Made by a program: the position numbers and the translations under genes
Notes under the pieces: generated by a model
Database searches by the model: none
Seen by the model: the letters and a program-made list of their open reading frames with translations, nothing else
Told to the model about the DNA's origin: nothing
From: Tomocerus qinae
Lineage: Eukaryota; Arthropoda; Collembola; Entomobryomorpha; Tomoceridae
Direction: 5' to 3'
Length of the DNA: 64,000 nucleotides
Assembly: GCA_020055645.1 (NCBI GenBank)
Contig: CM034546.1
Span: forward strand, 59,396,001-59,460,000
In this document: positions 1-12,356 of the stretch, one piece after another
Layout of the letters: each line of letters begins with the position of its first letter
Numbering within the stretch: the stretch's first letter is position 1

Positions 1-2470
1 AGTTGTGCAAAATTCCACCGACTTTTTTCTCTGTGTAGATGCACACTACTGAATTCTGACATCGTAGGAAAATAACTATTATTTCAAGTCCCATACTAAA
101 ATTTCAGTTGTTACCATCGTTACCAAAAGCTTCCTACATAAAATCAGAAAAATTTCTTAATTTTGGCAAATCGTAAAAGTATAACAAATCTTTAATGAAA
201 GAAGTATGTCTGCAAATGTGAACAAGAATTCCAAAAAAATCCTTTAATGTGTTTTCCTATTTAAAATCAAAATTTCTAAAATTGGATTTTCGATGATTTA
301 AAAAATGATCTTCGAAAATCGGGTTTTTATGCTTTTCTTAAAAAATTGGGTAGATTCTGAACTTGAAAAAGGCACTACTTTACGTTGAGCCGGTTTCCCT
401 GAGTAATATTCGCTGAAAGTCCCCACACCTCCTTAACATTTTCTGTATTACTTGTTTATAGCGTAACACTGCAGTCAGTTGACTTTTACATTGGTTTTAA
501 GTAGTCGATTCATCAACTACCTATTGGAGACATTTGGCCAGAGGAAAGTTAGTTAGACAGGAGATGAAATTTGAAGATTGAAAGTCATTTAATCACAATA
601 GTACATTGCCAATGCATTTAAAAATTGTCCTCATTTTAAAAATTAAATAAAAATTGGGTTTTTAAAGTTAAAATAATATTATAATGAAGCTAACATGAAA
701 TTACAGAAAATAGTTTCTATATTATTTTCCCGTTGTATGATTCAAGATTCTATAAAATGAAAAATAAGGTTTTTATCAGTCATTAAAATCATATAAGTGA
801 CGAAGTATTTAAATGAATTTGTGCATTATTGAGAAGGATGAAAGGCCATAGTCTGTGCTTAGCAAGAAATTTTATTACCCTCCATTAAACTATATACCAT
901 AAGATTAGTAAATACCGGAAAGTCAGTTAGTTTTATGCCCCCAAATATTATATGCCCCAAACCTGAGTCTTCCTATTCTCCAATAAAGATGACAGGATGC
1001 TCTACTATTACGCAAGTAAATGTCAATTAGTTAGGTTCAATAAAGTATGTTTAATTAGGCCCATAGATCAATAATAATTACATAGGCACATCATAACCAA
1101 TCAAGAAATATAGCTTAGGTCCATCAGATCATAGAATAATAATAATGCTCAATAATTAGCAACATAATAATATAGTAAATATTAGGACACGGTTTACTTA
1201 CGCTACCAAATACAATAGGATCTAAAGTGAGGTCAACAAGAAGATGAGAGTCAGCGTCGTCATGTCGTCGTCGTCAGTTCTAGGCGGCATGGCAGGGACA
1301 GAAGTGAAGAGACTGGAGGATGAGTTGTGAGGCACTCAAACTCTCCAGGTCTAATGGCGACAAGACTGCAGATCTTGTCGTTATAAGACAACTCACAACG
1401 AGGAAGGACAGGGAGGGATCTCTGACCGTACGAACAGTCGTGCGCATGACTCTCTCCTTATACAACTACAAGACTAACTATAATATACAACAGTCTACAA
1501 CTACAAATACCCCTTACACTCTTTCAATACTTACAGCATTGAATTACAGATATAACAATGTGATGTTTCATTATTGTACTTATAAACAAACGTTACAATT
1601 GATAGGATGTTTCATTATAGTATTTTTTAGGCCAAATTTAAAAATTTGATAGGATGTAGTAGTAGCGAGACATATATAAATTTTATACATTTCCAATTTA
1701 TTGTTTCACTCCAGAGCGTTTTTTGTTTCCAAGTATAAAGTTTTACTTCCTGAGAAAACCCTAAAATATTTTATAAACCATGAAATAAGCAAGTATGTAA
1801 ACATTTGAATAATTAATATAGAACTGAAAAGGCATTTCCTACTATTCTATTGCAACAAACTTAAATAGAGGTCAAATATGAAAACAGTAAATATTTTATA
1901 AGCATTTTAATGCTGCATCGTCCTATACCAAACTATAAGAATTACTCTTTACCTTTGTTCCTTACTATTGCATTAGTATTATATATCGAGCAGTATGCAT
2001 GTGAAAGGTGCCCCAGAAATATTCAATACCACTTAAATCCAAGTTGTTTATTTAAGGTGAAAAAATAACCAAAGAAATTACTATGCACAATATTATATAC
2101 TTACAACAAACTATTTGCTCAATACAATAACATAGGAATGACATTATATGTATTCCCTAATATATGTAATTTCGTATAAGTACATCAATTGTCGAAAGCT
2201 AAAGGCTATAAGATGGGAACATAAAGTAAATGTAATGTATTAATTAAATAAATCTTATCAAATTTGGAAGTTTTTACAATTCTAGTGAAGAGATTTCTTT
2301 CTTAACCTCTCATATATCAAAGCTGTATACGTTATGAAGTGCTTGGAAATAACTGATTTTTTACGCTTGGCTGTTGTCTTTGTCCATTCGTACAACTCGC
2401 TTTTCTACAAGCTTTGGCCTCTTCTTAGTCATACATCACTAAATATATTTAATATTTAAGATTGCCCACT
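1..2470. other. Non-coding repeat-bearing region
   Basis: I see no convincing gene here. Positions 1-540 recur in diverged direct orientation at about 4550-5090, including the run around 'gaattctgacatcg' and the block ending in 'cgatgattt', so this is a dispersed or duplicated repeat. Positions 1200-1500 are less AT-rich than their surroundings and rich in cgtcgt-like triplets. The short open frames there look accidental. Confidence 0.5.
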
Positions 2471-3883
2471 TTAACCGACTTTTGGAGAAATCTTCACTGT
2501 TAATACCATGTTGATTGTGTTATCAGCCACAACCTTTAGGTAAGAGGATGCTGTCGACTTCGTTATGTTGAAGAACGGTCCAATGTCAAACCTCAAAGTA
2601 CGACAGCTCTTGACGACTCTTCTCACAGTAGGATCGCTGTGTCTTTTCCATTCTTGGATTACAGATTCGGATTTGGTGTTAACCATTGACATTGCAGGAA
2701 GTAGAAACATTTCTGCAATTAACATTATCACTGACAAGAAAGGAAAAGGCATATAGCCCCGTAACGGAAGTACTTGGTGCATCGTAATTGTGAAATAATT
2801 AACTAAAATATTAAATACTCCACCAGAGAATATAAAAAATGGTCCATAAGGGTAGAGTAAAAAATAGTTTATGCCGAGGTTATAGACTGTTGATGCTCTA
2901 TAGATGTGCATGGCAACTAAAGGATTTTTTCGAAAGTATGATTTTGTTTTAACATATTTCAAACTTTTAGATTTCTTTGCTGAAATCAAATCTAACCAGA
3001 ATAAAACCACTACTGCATACATTAAACCCATGTAACCTATTAAGAGAACTGGGAACCATAGATGAATAAACAGGACAGTGAAAAAAGGTGCAGATATTAC
3101 TCGGATTATTATTGAATCGATTCCTAAAAGCTGAAGCAAATATATATACGGACTTAAATACACCGTTGTGAGGGTAATAGATGCAAAAATAGCAGCCCCA
3201 ATTGACATTAAAGTGAGTAGGTTAACTATATTGGCAATGATACGAAATTCTTGAAATTTCCATATTTCCAACTGGCTCCGATATGTACCTTAAAACATTT
3301 AAATATTACCCTCAGAAAAATATTATATTATGATCAAAAGTACATAAATATAAAATTCTTATGAATTACTAAAAAGTTTTGAGTCCAGTAGCGCTCCACA
3401 ATTGAACGTAAAACAAAAATGTTTTCTGATCAAGACCAAAACTGAAGTAGTTGCAAGCGATGTAGACAAAATCACAGCTGCAGTTATGAAGCAAATAATG
3501 TGCTCGACAGAAAGGGAAAGTTTAAATAATTGGGCCAATAAAACGGCAACACACAATAAATTGAACACAGCACCAATGAATAAAAATATAAACCAAATTG
3601 ACAATTGTTTTTTATTTGAATTAAGGCTGAAATGTTTTGTCGTTGGACAGAAATTAAATGGTGAAGCACAAAATATGTCACCGTAAATTTGAAAAAAAAT
3701 TTTTAATGGTGGGAACAAAACACTTGAGGCCATTTCGTATTGTGATCTAAGCCAATGATGAATCGAAAATGGAAATATTTTCCTTTTATGGACAAGAAAA
3801 ATACATTTAAAGTAAACCAACATAACCAAGGAAGGACAGTATTTCTGCTTGTCGGAAATATACCCTTTCCATGTTTTATACAA
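2471..3883 (-). CDS. Gustatory-type (7TM) chemoreceptor, two exons
   Basis: Predicted plasma-membrane chemoreceptor of the insect gustatory/odorant receptor superfamily, about 443 residues. Exon 1 is 3370-3883 and exon 2 is 2471-3288. The 81-bp intron has GT-AG ends and phase 1 on both sides, so the frames join without a break. About seven hydrophobic segments are visible: two in exon 1 (around residues 95-120 and 127-155) and five in exon 2, the last in the tail around 'SYLKVVADNTINMVL'. A long intracellular N terminus and a short tail fit the family. The 'RRVVKSC' block before the last helix resembles springtail receptors as I remember them; this is family memory, not a search. The ATG at 3883 is the first in the open frame, but an upstream exon cannot be excluded. 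A broken relative lies at 9055-9345. Ligand unknown. Confidence 0.6.
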
Positions 3884-5100
3884 ATATATTACACTGCCTT
3901 AAGTCATCATAAATAATTAAGTTCAAGTTGTTATATGAGGAGAAATTCAAGTTATAATGTTAACCATTGGGCGAGTTGGTTATATTGCAATGTTATTGAT
4001 ATATGGATTTTCCATAATATTATTAGTATATATATTTGTACATGGAAGGCATTTTTAGCAAGAATATTCTACTGTGTACATGTATGTGTCCATCATGTGT
4101 GTTAGAAGCTGTGTCTACATACAATGTGTTGTGTTTAGTACAAAGTGCACAGCTAAATACAATTTACACTTATATTGTTTTAAATGGTTTTACATGCCTA
4201 TATTTTACAGAAGGCTATTATTTTGGTGATATTGGCTAGTTGCACTACCAACATTAAATCACAACTAGTATTGACACTTATTGACGCTTTTATTGCACTT
4301 AGAGGCAACCATGCACAAGTTTAGGCAATAATATAGACAAGTAAAGGAAATATTATAATGTCCACAAACGTCGATGTGCATGTCTGGCTGATGGTGTAAA
4401 AATTGCAATATTCCGTATTTAATACTATCGCGACACAACCTGTTCAATATTATATTGATTGATTGAATAGAATTGAAGGGCAAAGTTGGTTGTCCACTTA
4501 ACTTAGTTCAAATAAAACAGTATAACTTAAGGACGTGTGGGAACTTTTACTACGAGAAGCACTACTAATAGATGCACACCACAGAATTCTGACATCGTGG
4601 GTGAGTAACCATTATTTCACGTCCCATACTAAAATTTGAGTTGTTACCATCGTTACCAAAAGCTTGCTACGTAAAATCAGAAAAATTTCTTAATTTTGAC
4701 AAATCGTAAAAATATAACAAATCTTTAATATAAAAGAGAAAAGAAAAGCCTTTTTTTAAAAACATGTCTGCAAATGTGAACAAAAATTCTAAAAAAATTT
4801 ATTCCATGTATTTTCCTACTCAAAATCAAAATTGAATTTTCGATGATTTAAAAAATGGACTTCGAAAATCGGGGTTTCTTGCTTGTCTTAGAAATTTAGT
4901 GGATGCTAAACCTGATAACGGCACTACATACTGTATGTTGAGCCTATTTGAGTAATATTCGATGAAAATCCCCACACCTCCTTAATATTTTAGTATTACT
5001 TGTATGTAGCATACCACTGCACTCAGTCGACTTTTACACTAGTTTTAAATAGTGGATTCATCGGCTACCTAAAGGAAACAATAAACCAGAGGAAGGTTAG
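3884..5100. other. Intergenic, with second copy of the window-start repeat
   Basis: No gene is supported. Positions 4550-5090 are a diverged direct copy of positions 1-540, so the receptor gene lies between two copies. The short frames at 4036-4483 have no recognisable content. Confidence 0.5.
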
Positions 5101-6121
5101 GTTGGTGGCAACCACAAGTTCAAACAATAATAGGTATACGACTTCTGACCGCGGCCAAAACTAATTTTTTATTGACAATTTGTGTCATTAGCAGACGTTA
5201 TTACAGATTTCCATGACAAAATTTTATATGATTTTCAAATAGCATTCCAAATGATGGAAATTTAATAAAGCCACCATGAATAGTGAATAGTATGCACTCA
5301 TAATGGGAAAATGCAAACTAACAGTTGTATTGTAGGTAATATTTATTATTGGCAGACTGTTCACTTGTTCATGCTTCGCGGTGAATCACCACCGGCTTCC
5401 TAATAAGGTTATCTTTAATCAACATGCAAACTTATCAAAATATAAAACACTACCGACTCTCCCCAAATAGATAATCTTGCGTTGTTTGCTGTATTATATA
5501 TCACCTGTATACGTTAAGCCTTTCCGATTGAGATGATACAAAAGTTAATATGGACAGAAAGATAATGGATATACACGTGGAGATATCTCACATGTGTGCA
5601 AAGATTATAGATTATTTCTAACTTTTCAATGGAATTAAATTGCGCAAGGTAGATAGAAATCCATTGTGGTTGGTAACCTTCTATATAGAAAGTGCATAGT
5701 GCATGCACATTTACCAGGATCATCTATAATTGCCACATATGTTTACCCCCACGGTCAATGAAAAGTAAAATTGGCAAATGGTTGCATCATGAAAAGTGAA
5801 AAAAACTGCTACGGTATGTGTGCAACTACACTAGCAAAGGCAGAAACTTGTGGGACAAAGACTACGTGGCTAATAGTTCAATAATCTAATGATGATATAA
5901 TTATTTACGTGGCAGGATATGGATGATGTAATGATGTGAGAAAAGGAATGTAGGTTACTGGAGTTATAAACTCCTCGGCATTAAAATAAAATTATGTTGG
6001 TTAGGAATTTAGGTGGACGGTTGAGATGGGTGATAGGTACATAATAATTTCTTCATATATCTTGTCAAAAACAATATAATATGCTCATACTTATAACATT
6101 TTTTATGGCTGCGAATTAACG
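5101..6121. other. Intergenic
   Basis: No gene is supported. Positions about 5510-5740 resemble 9590-9800 (shared 'caaagattatagattattt' core), showing that non-coding sequence around the receptor and four-helix genes was duplicated along with them. Confidence 0.4.
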
Positions 6122-7186
6122 TGTATGGCACACACAGGAATCTTTGTATGGCAAGAAATATCATCGAACAGTCGTACATTTGTATGGTACGTTATAAAAA
6201 ACCGAAGGGTATGGTATGGAAAGTAAAGGACCTATGTATGGTACTAAGACAAAATTGTGGCTTTGATAATGTAAATATTTAGACATTGTAAGTACATCAT
6301 ATTTATTTGTGTGATTTTGAAAATATGAGAAACAAATTAATTGCAATATTTAGTCATTTTAGGTACTAATAATTACTTTAACAAACGTGAATAATTTGTG
6401 GTGAACACGTAAAATAAAGTTTATATAGGCAATGTCAATAATGAAATAAATTATAAGCAGGTATGGTAAAGGTAAAGTTATTGTCGTTTCAGAGCTCGTG
6501 TCAGTTTCTTTGGCCGACCTGGTTTTCTTCGCTGTCCGATAGGTATGGTCTTGGCTCTCTCTGATATAATCTCTGTTAACTTTTAACCTGGCGATTCCAA
6601 TAACATGCTTACAAATATTATGTTTCAGTAAATGTCGACAAGTACAATTTGATAGGGAAATAGTCGGGTTGTAGATGATCTTCCTTGTTTGCTCAGAGAG
6701 TAAGTAATCATTAATAATGTCAGTTTTTGGTTACAATCAAAATAGTCTGTGGTACAGCTTTATAATGAAATTTTTGTTTAAACTGCCATAAATTTAATTC
6801 GTCAACTCCAGCAACAAGTTCAGTCCATTTTTGAAGCCTTTTGGTAGTATTTTCTTTGTCCGACACGTCACTGTCACTACTACGTCACTGGCATTTTTCT
6901 GTTTGGTTTTAGTATGACAGTCAGCATTTGGGTTGCTCACAACTCCACATTCACAATGGCTGGGTCAAATGTTGTAAGTTTAGAATATCTAACCGACGGT
7001 GATAAATATGATGTACTTACAATGACTAAATATTTACATTATCAAAGCCACAATTTTGTCTTAGTACCATACATAGGTCCTTTACTTTCCATACCATACC
7101 CTTCGGTTTTTTATAACGTACCATACAAATGTACGACTGTTCGATGATACTTCTTGCCATACAAAGATTCCTGTGTGTGCCATACA
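6122..7186 (-). mobile_element. Mutator-like element remnant with long terminal inverted repeats
   Basis: The ends (about 6122-6306 and 7000-7186) are near-perfect inverted copies of roughly 185 bp, starting 'tgtatggcacacacagg' and running inward past 'gctttgataatgtaaatat'. The interior on the minus strand (about 6600-6650) encodes a SWIM-type zinc finger, C-x-C-x8-C-x-H. It is followed at about 6480-6545, in another frame, by a basic GRPK-like tail. Long inverted repeats plus a SWIM finger downstream of a lost catalytic core are typical of Mutator-like transposases. The 1065-bp length and the frame change show a non-autonomous, decayed copy. I could not identify a clean 9-bp target duplication. 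Confidence 0.65.
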
Positions 7187-7900
7187 AATTCCTATTTTCC
7201 CATTTTTTATGACGTATATACAATAGAGTAAAGTTAAGGCTGCCTCGAAGATGCAGTTGCTTAGCGATGAGCAGAAAATTAAATGAGTAATTTTACTACT
7301 GGGTGCTTGGTACTAAACAAACCCAAGTTGTTGGTAGAATATGGCTTAATTTTAGATTGGCGCCATCCTCCTAAATTAAAAAGTGGCAAAGTCTAGTGGT
7401 ATCGCTAGGAAGGGTGTTGGATAAACGGAAAACATTTATGAGCAATATTTAGGGTAACGGATTTCAAAATGTAATACCTCAAAAAATAGAGCACAAAATT
7501 CTGGAGGGCTTATTGTGGCCCTATTTCTTTTAATGTTTCATGCAACAGAGAACGAGACTAGTTTATCAAATCAACGTTTATCAACGTGTTCCCTCCCACT
7601 CCAAAAACTATTTAATTTTGAAAAATTGGGGGACTTTTTGGAAAAAAGGGCCACAATAAGCCCTCGGAAAATATGTGGTTCATGTTTTAAAAAATATGAC
7701 AACTTTTTGTTCCCCACAGGGGACATGTTATCACTGTTCTGCACATCGTCAAGATAGCCTTAAGCAAAGTAGATAAATTATGTACTCCGACATTATTGTA
7801 TGAAATTATTAGCATAAATATTGTGGATTAAAATAATTCCAACTCTGACGTTGACTAAGCAACATTAGAAAGCATTTTTCACACTGATTAGATGTAGAAA
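7187..7900. other. Intergenic
   Basis: No gene is supported. The open frame at 7515-7757 has no recognisable motif and no clear splice partners. Confidence 0.4.
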
Positions 7901-8037
7901 AATTAATTTTCAGCAGAGGACGTTAAATTATACAAGTTGCGAATCAATAATTTTCACTGTCGACAATTAATCCTTGTTCGAGTTAGAAACAGTCAAACAG
8001 TCAATCAAAGTTGGTTCTGCTTAAGATACCTTTTGTA

Positions 8038-8818
8038 ATGGGCTCAATAATGAATTCAGGAAGAATTAGAATCATAGCCCAATTGGTATAAAAATATTTT
8101 AGTACTTTTATAATGCAATTAAAAACTTTAAAATTCAAATCTAACCTATTCTAAATTCTGAAGGTTTTAGGTGTCGTTATTTTGGGAGTAGGATGTCATG
8201 CCTATTTTAAGTCAAAATGGAACAAATTTATGACATGGAGACACAATAGCAACAAACTATGCAAAGATCTAGCTTCGGAAGTTGAATTCATTTGTCCTCC
8301 TTTGGCACTAGAAACTTATTTTGTATCCATAACTATCATTACATTTATATTATCTGGTGCAAGTCTGGTTGCCAGCTTCTTTATACAAAAAGATTCTCTG
8401 AAGCGTGGGGTGAGTTGATTTAATAATGTTTTTCAATGTAGCGAAGAAATGTTAAATAATAAATTGTACATTTTGCAGGTTTCTATCTTTAATATTGCAG
8501 CAGGTGTATTAATTATGTTGGGAGCTATAGCAGTCATAACATCCGCTTTACTAATTAGGAAATTAGCTGAAAGTGTATTTGGATTGATTGGAGATATCGG
8601 ACCCATTATCAGTAAATCTGAAGTAGATCGAAATACCGTGCAGTATTTTGATGAAAAGATCGCCGCAGGGGTAAATCCGAAACCACTATTTATTGTCGTA
8701 TAATTTGGCAATGTTTGATATACACTAATTACTTGCTTATTTCTGACAGGTACTTTCCTTTATTAATGTGATCGTATATATTTCTGCTGGCATATTGGGA
8801 TTCAGAAGTCTTAAATAA
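8038..8818 (+). CDS. Small four-helix membrane protein, copy 1 (four exons)
   Basis: Predicted 184-residue protein with four transmembrane helices and both termini probably cytoplasmic. Exons: 8038-8085, 8164-8409, 8479-8670, 8750-8818. All introns are 68-79 bp, GT-AG, and phase 0. Each exon after the first begins with a valine codon GTN directly after the acceptor AG. Helices lie at about residues 12-30, 52-75, 99-124 and 163-180. Two cysteines sit in the first extracellular loop. The general shape is MARVEL- or tetraspanin-like, but I see no CCG motif or large loop and do not assign a family. The ATG at 8038 opens the only frame that joins exon 2. An AATAAA-rich 3' end follows the stop. A near twin lies 2.2 kb downstream, so the pair is a tandem duplication that includes upstream sequence. 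Confidence 0.7.
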
Positions 8819-10080
8819 AATAATAAATAAACTAATATAACACTGTTTGGAGTTTCATAGCTAAATTTTGTTATTATTTGTAATTACTTACTAAACGATG
8901 AGCCTATTAAGATACTGGCCACAAATGGATATACCATTTATTTTTTGCAACGTTCACTATTTCACAATTTCACTTATACCGGTATTTACTATTTCTATAA
9001 AAACCACAAGAGTTGATCATCTCAACTTTGGATATTACTATACTATCACCAAATTGACAGTTGTATTTTTATTTTAATTAAAGATACAATGTTTTGTCGT
9101 TGATCAGAAACTGAACGGTGAAGCACAAAATATGTCACCGTAAATTTGGAAAAAGGTTTTGAATGGTGGAAATAAAATATTGAAGGCCATTTCACATTGT
9201 GAGCCAACAATGATAATATTATGATGAACCTAGAAGGGAAATCTTTGCCTTTTAAGGACTAGGAAAATACAATTTCTTTTAATTAAACCAACAACAAGCG
9301 AAGGTATGCTTCTCAGAAATATCTTTCCCGTGTTTTCTATATTGTTTATAAGAATAACAATTTATAACCAAGGGAAATAATGTTAACCATTCGGGGAAGC
9401 ATTTATAATATAATAATATTATGATTCTCTGAATGGTTAATATTATATATTTACAGGAATCTCTTTTAACAATAAATCTCTATATTGATATGATTGCGTA
9501 TAAAGAAACGCCCAATAAATACAATACCATAATACATAATAATATTATACTGTGTTACGTAATATGACTTGTGTTAGTTAAAAGCTTTTTCAATTCAGAT
9601 AATAAAAAGTAAATATTGATAGGAAGATAAGTGATGCACACGTGTGAAGTTGTCTCGCACGTGTACAAAGATTATAGATTATTTGCAGCTTTAATGGTAT
9701 TAAGTTGGGCAAGGTATTAGTAGATTGTAATTGGTTAATTGTGATTAGTGATCGTATATATGTAGAGATAGTGTGCATAGATATCCTTAATTTCAACATC
9801 TACTTACTTCCAGTGTAAATTAGCTAATGGTTGCGTCATGAAAAGTGAAATAAAAGCAACATTTTCATGCATGTGATATTTCGTGGGAGGTATACAATAC
9901 AGTAAAATTATAAGTAAAGTAAATAAATTGTGCCCTCTGTTGTAGATATGAAATTATTGCTTTATATTGTAGATTACAAATATTCCAGTTCTGATGAAAA
10001 TGGTATAATATTATGTTCTTATAAGCAACATTGAAAACTATTTCTGCTCTGATTAGATGGAGATAAATTATTTTCAGCAG
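8819..10080. other. Spacer between the tandem four-helix genes
   Basis: It contains the gustatory-receptor fragment described separately and, at 9590-9800, a stretch related to 5510-5740. The upstream region of copy 2 (about 9940-10200) matches that of copy 1 (about 7780-8035), so the duplicated unit includes the promoter. Confidence 0.5.
9055..9345 (-). pseudogene. Gustatory-receptor exon 1 fragment
   Basis: This stretch matches the part of receptor exon 1 at about 3595-3880 in the same orientation, sharing runs such as 'gcacaaaatatgtcaccgta' with many substitutions and small indels. No intact frame or second exon remains. It is a truncated paralogue, which shows that the receptor family was once duplicated across this interval. 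Confidence 0.6.
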
Positions 10081-10101
10081 AGAAATTCCTAGTTGTTAAA
10101 G

Positions 10102-10135
10102 TATAAAAGTTGGTAGTCAATAATTATCACTGTCG
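10102..10135 (+). promoter_or_regulatory. TATA box and initiator of four-helix gene copy 2
   Basis: TATAAAAG at 10102-10109 is followed about 25 bp later by 'tatcact', an initiator-like sequence, and then by a region conserved upstream of both copies ('ctgtcgacaatta'). The equivalent position of copy 1 (about 7929) reads TATACAAG, a weaker match. The two genes may therefore differ in expression. Confidence 0.5.
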
Positions 10136-10202
10136 ACAATTATTCCTTGCTCCAGTTAGAAACAGTCAATAAAAGTTGGTCCTGCGTAAGATACCTTTCA
10201 TA

Positions 10203-11013
10203 ATGAGCTCAATAATTGATTCTGGAAAAATTGCAATCTTAGCTACTTTGGTAGAACAGTATATATTTAGCGATTTACTTTTTTAATATAATTAAAAAAT
10301 TTTAAAATTCAAATATAACCTGTTCTAAATTTTGAAGGTTTTAGGTGTCGTTATTTTGGGAGTAGGATGTCATGCCTATTTTAAGTCCCAATGGTACAAG
10401 TTTATGACGGAGGAAGATAATAGCTACGAACAATGCAAAGATCTAGCTTCGGAAGTTGAATTCATTTGTCCTCCTTTGGCACTGGAAACTTATTTTGTAT
10501 CGATAACTATCATTACATTTATATTGTCTGGTGCAAGTCTGGTTGCCAGCTTCTTTGTACAAAATGATTCTTTGAAGCGTGGGGTGAGTTGATCCAATAA
10601 TGTTTTTAATTTAGAAAAGAAATGTGTAATAATAAAATGTACATTTTGCAGGTTTCAATTTTTAATATTGCAGCAGGTGTATTGATTATGTTGGGAGCAA
10701 TAACAGTCATAACTTCCGCTGTACTAATTAAGAAATTAGTTGAAAGTATAATTGATATGCTTGGAATACCCAATATCGGACCCATTATTGGTGTACCCAC
10801 ACTTGAAGTAGATAGAAATACTGTGCAGTATTTTGATGAAAAGATCGCTGCAGGGGTAACACTAAGTCATTATTTGATGTTTTATAAATTTGGCATTTTT
10901 ATTTAATATACACTAATTACTTGTTTTATTTCTGATAGGTACTTTCCTTTATTAATGTGATTGTTTATATTTCTGCTGGCATATTGGGATGCAAAAGTAC
11001 AAATATTAAGTAA
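10203..11013 (+). CDS. Small four-helix membrane protein, copy 2 (four exons)
   Basis: Predicted 190-residue tandem paralogue of the gene at 8038. Exons: 10203-10250, 10338-10583, 10652-10855, 10939-11013. Intron positions, phase 0 and the valine starts of exons 2-4 are identical to copy 1. Four helices are kept. The loop between helices 3 and 4 is four codons longer than in copy 1. The first loop differs: a Trp-Arg-His stretch in copy 1 is replaced by acidic residues here. The tail is two codons longer. The frame is clean throughout, and loops differ more than helices, which suggests two functional diverging genes. Function unknown. Confidence 0.7.
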
Positions 11014-12356
11014 AACTCAGTTCTTAAGGTATAGTGAATAAACTAACATAAAATGCGTTTCAGAGCGAAATGTTGTTATTATTTTATAATTCTTCTTCAC
11101 GATTTCACTTTAAGTGAATATTTGTATAAAAACTATAAAAGTTTATCATCTCAGCTTGCTTGGACCTATAACTACTACTATACTATCACTGTCCACTGTA
11201 ACAGTCGATTCAAATAGAATACAATTTTCAATTTTGTTCATAATATATTTATTAATGGGTTATGTAATGTTTATAAATGTTCCATTATTATCCTAAGAAT
11301 AAAATTAACGCTTAAGTTATAAGATCATTGGCATTGGTCTCTGCCGGTGACAAACTTATGAAGACATAAGTTTGTCTTCATAAGTCAACAGGTCACATAA
11401 GTCCGCACCAAATTACTATTAACTTTGGCTGTACTGTAAGAGCATGTAATTTATGTGAAATGCCGTCCTCTCATCACCCATTACCACCAACTTCGTTACT
11501 AATCTTATAATATATATTCCCACTACCCACAGCGCTACTCAAGGAATCTGCCGTTCTACAGTCTGTTGGAGCAGTCCGATTGGATTGCACCATTTCATAT
11601 TCTACTCACTATTAAACCAAAACTACTTTATATCTATATAGGTTAACTCATGGTATTGGTATTACCTACTATCCAATATTTACAGCTTAAAGTGCACGTA
11701 CTAAAATTGTGTCCGTCGTTGCATAAGTTACCTGGCAAAAACAATACATTAACAAGACAATGTATAAGGGTCTTGGCTCCTTTGGTTGCTAATACTAAAG
11801 TTGATAGTGAAGGATATGACAAAACTCAGTGGCTTGCACTATAATAAATATACATAAAAATTTTATACGGATCCCTTTAAAGTGACTTTCATAGTGATGT
11901 GTACTACTACTTTTATGTTGTACCTTTCTTGTCGTAATTAACCCAAATTAATTGGTTGACCTCTATCACTTAATTTGTTTAATTTCGTCTACATAATTAT
12001 AATAAAGTCTATCAAATAGTAAATAGGCTAATCAGATTTTTGTGTAGAGGCATACATTCATAATTTATTTACATATTGTTTCGCTGAAACATTTTTTGAT
12101 GGCTAAGCCATAGGAAGCAAATCTCATTTTTGCCTTATTAAACGAGGTCGTTGGCACAGAATAATTCTATTATCCATATCAAGTACAGGCCATAAAAGTA
12201 TTTATTTTGGTCCAGCATAAAAATTTTGTAGACAATAAAGTTACAAGTATTGTAATCACATTCCACGTTGTTCCATTTTCAATGTTTGGTACCCCACTTA
12301 ATTTTAATTTTCTCTAGAAGGGCAACAAGGTAGACCATTGCTACTTATAATCAAGT
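11014..12356. other. Intergenic with possible orphan exon
   Basis: Positions 11351-11386 form a short inverted repeat built on 'acttatgaagacataagt'. An open stretch at about 11692-11844, preceded by a 'tttacag' acceptor and ended by TAA, could be a terminal exon ('VLAPLVANTKVDSEGYDKTQ' inside it). I find no matching upstream exon and recognise no family. Confidence 0.3.

Noticed and set aside
880-1530. Possible solo LTR (locally GC-richer block with CA-rich end)
   Set aside because: No second copy, target duplication or TATA/poly(A) arrangement could be shown within the window.
3402-3686. Forward frame opposite the chemoreceptor
   Set aside because: Lies fully within receptor exon 1 in antisense with no motif of its own.
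6914-7147. Forward frame and its near-identical partner at 6161-6346
   Set aside because: Both run through the inverted arms of the Mutator-like element, which explains the identical peptides.
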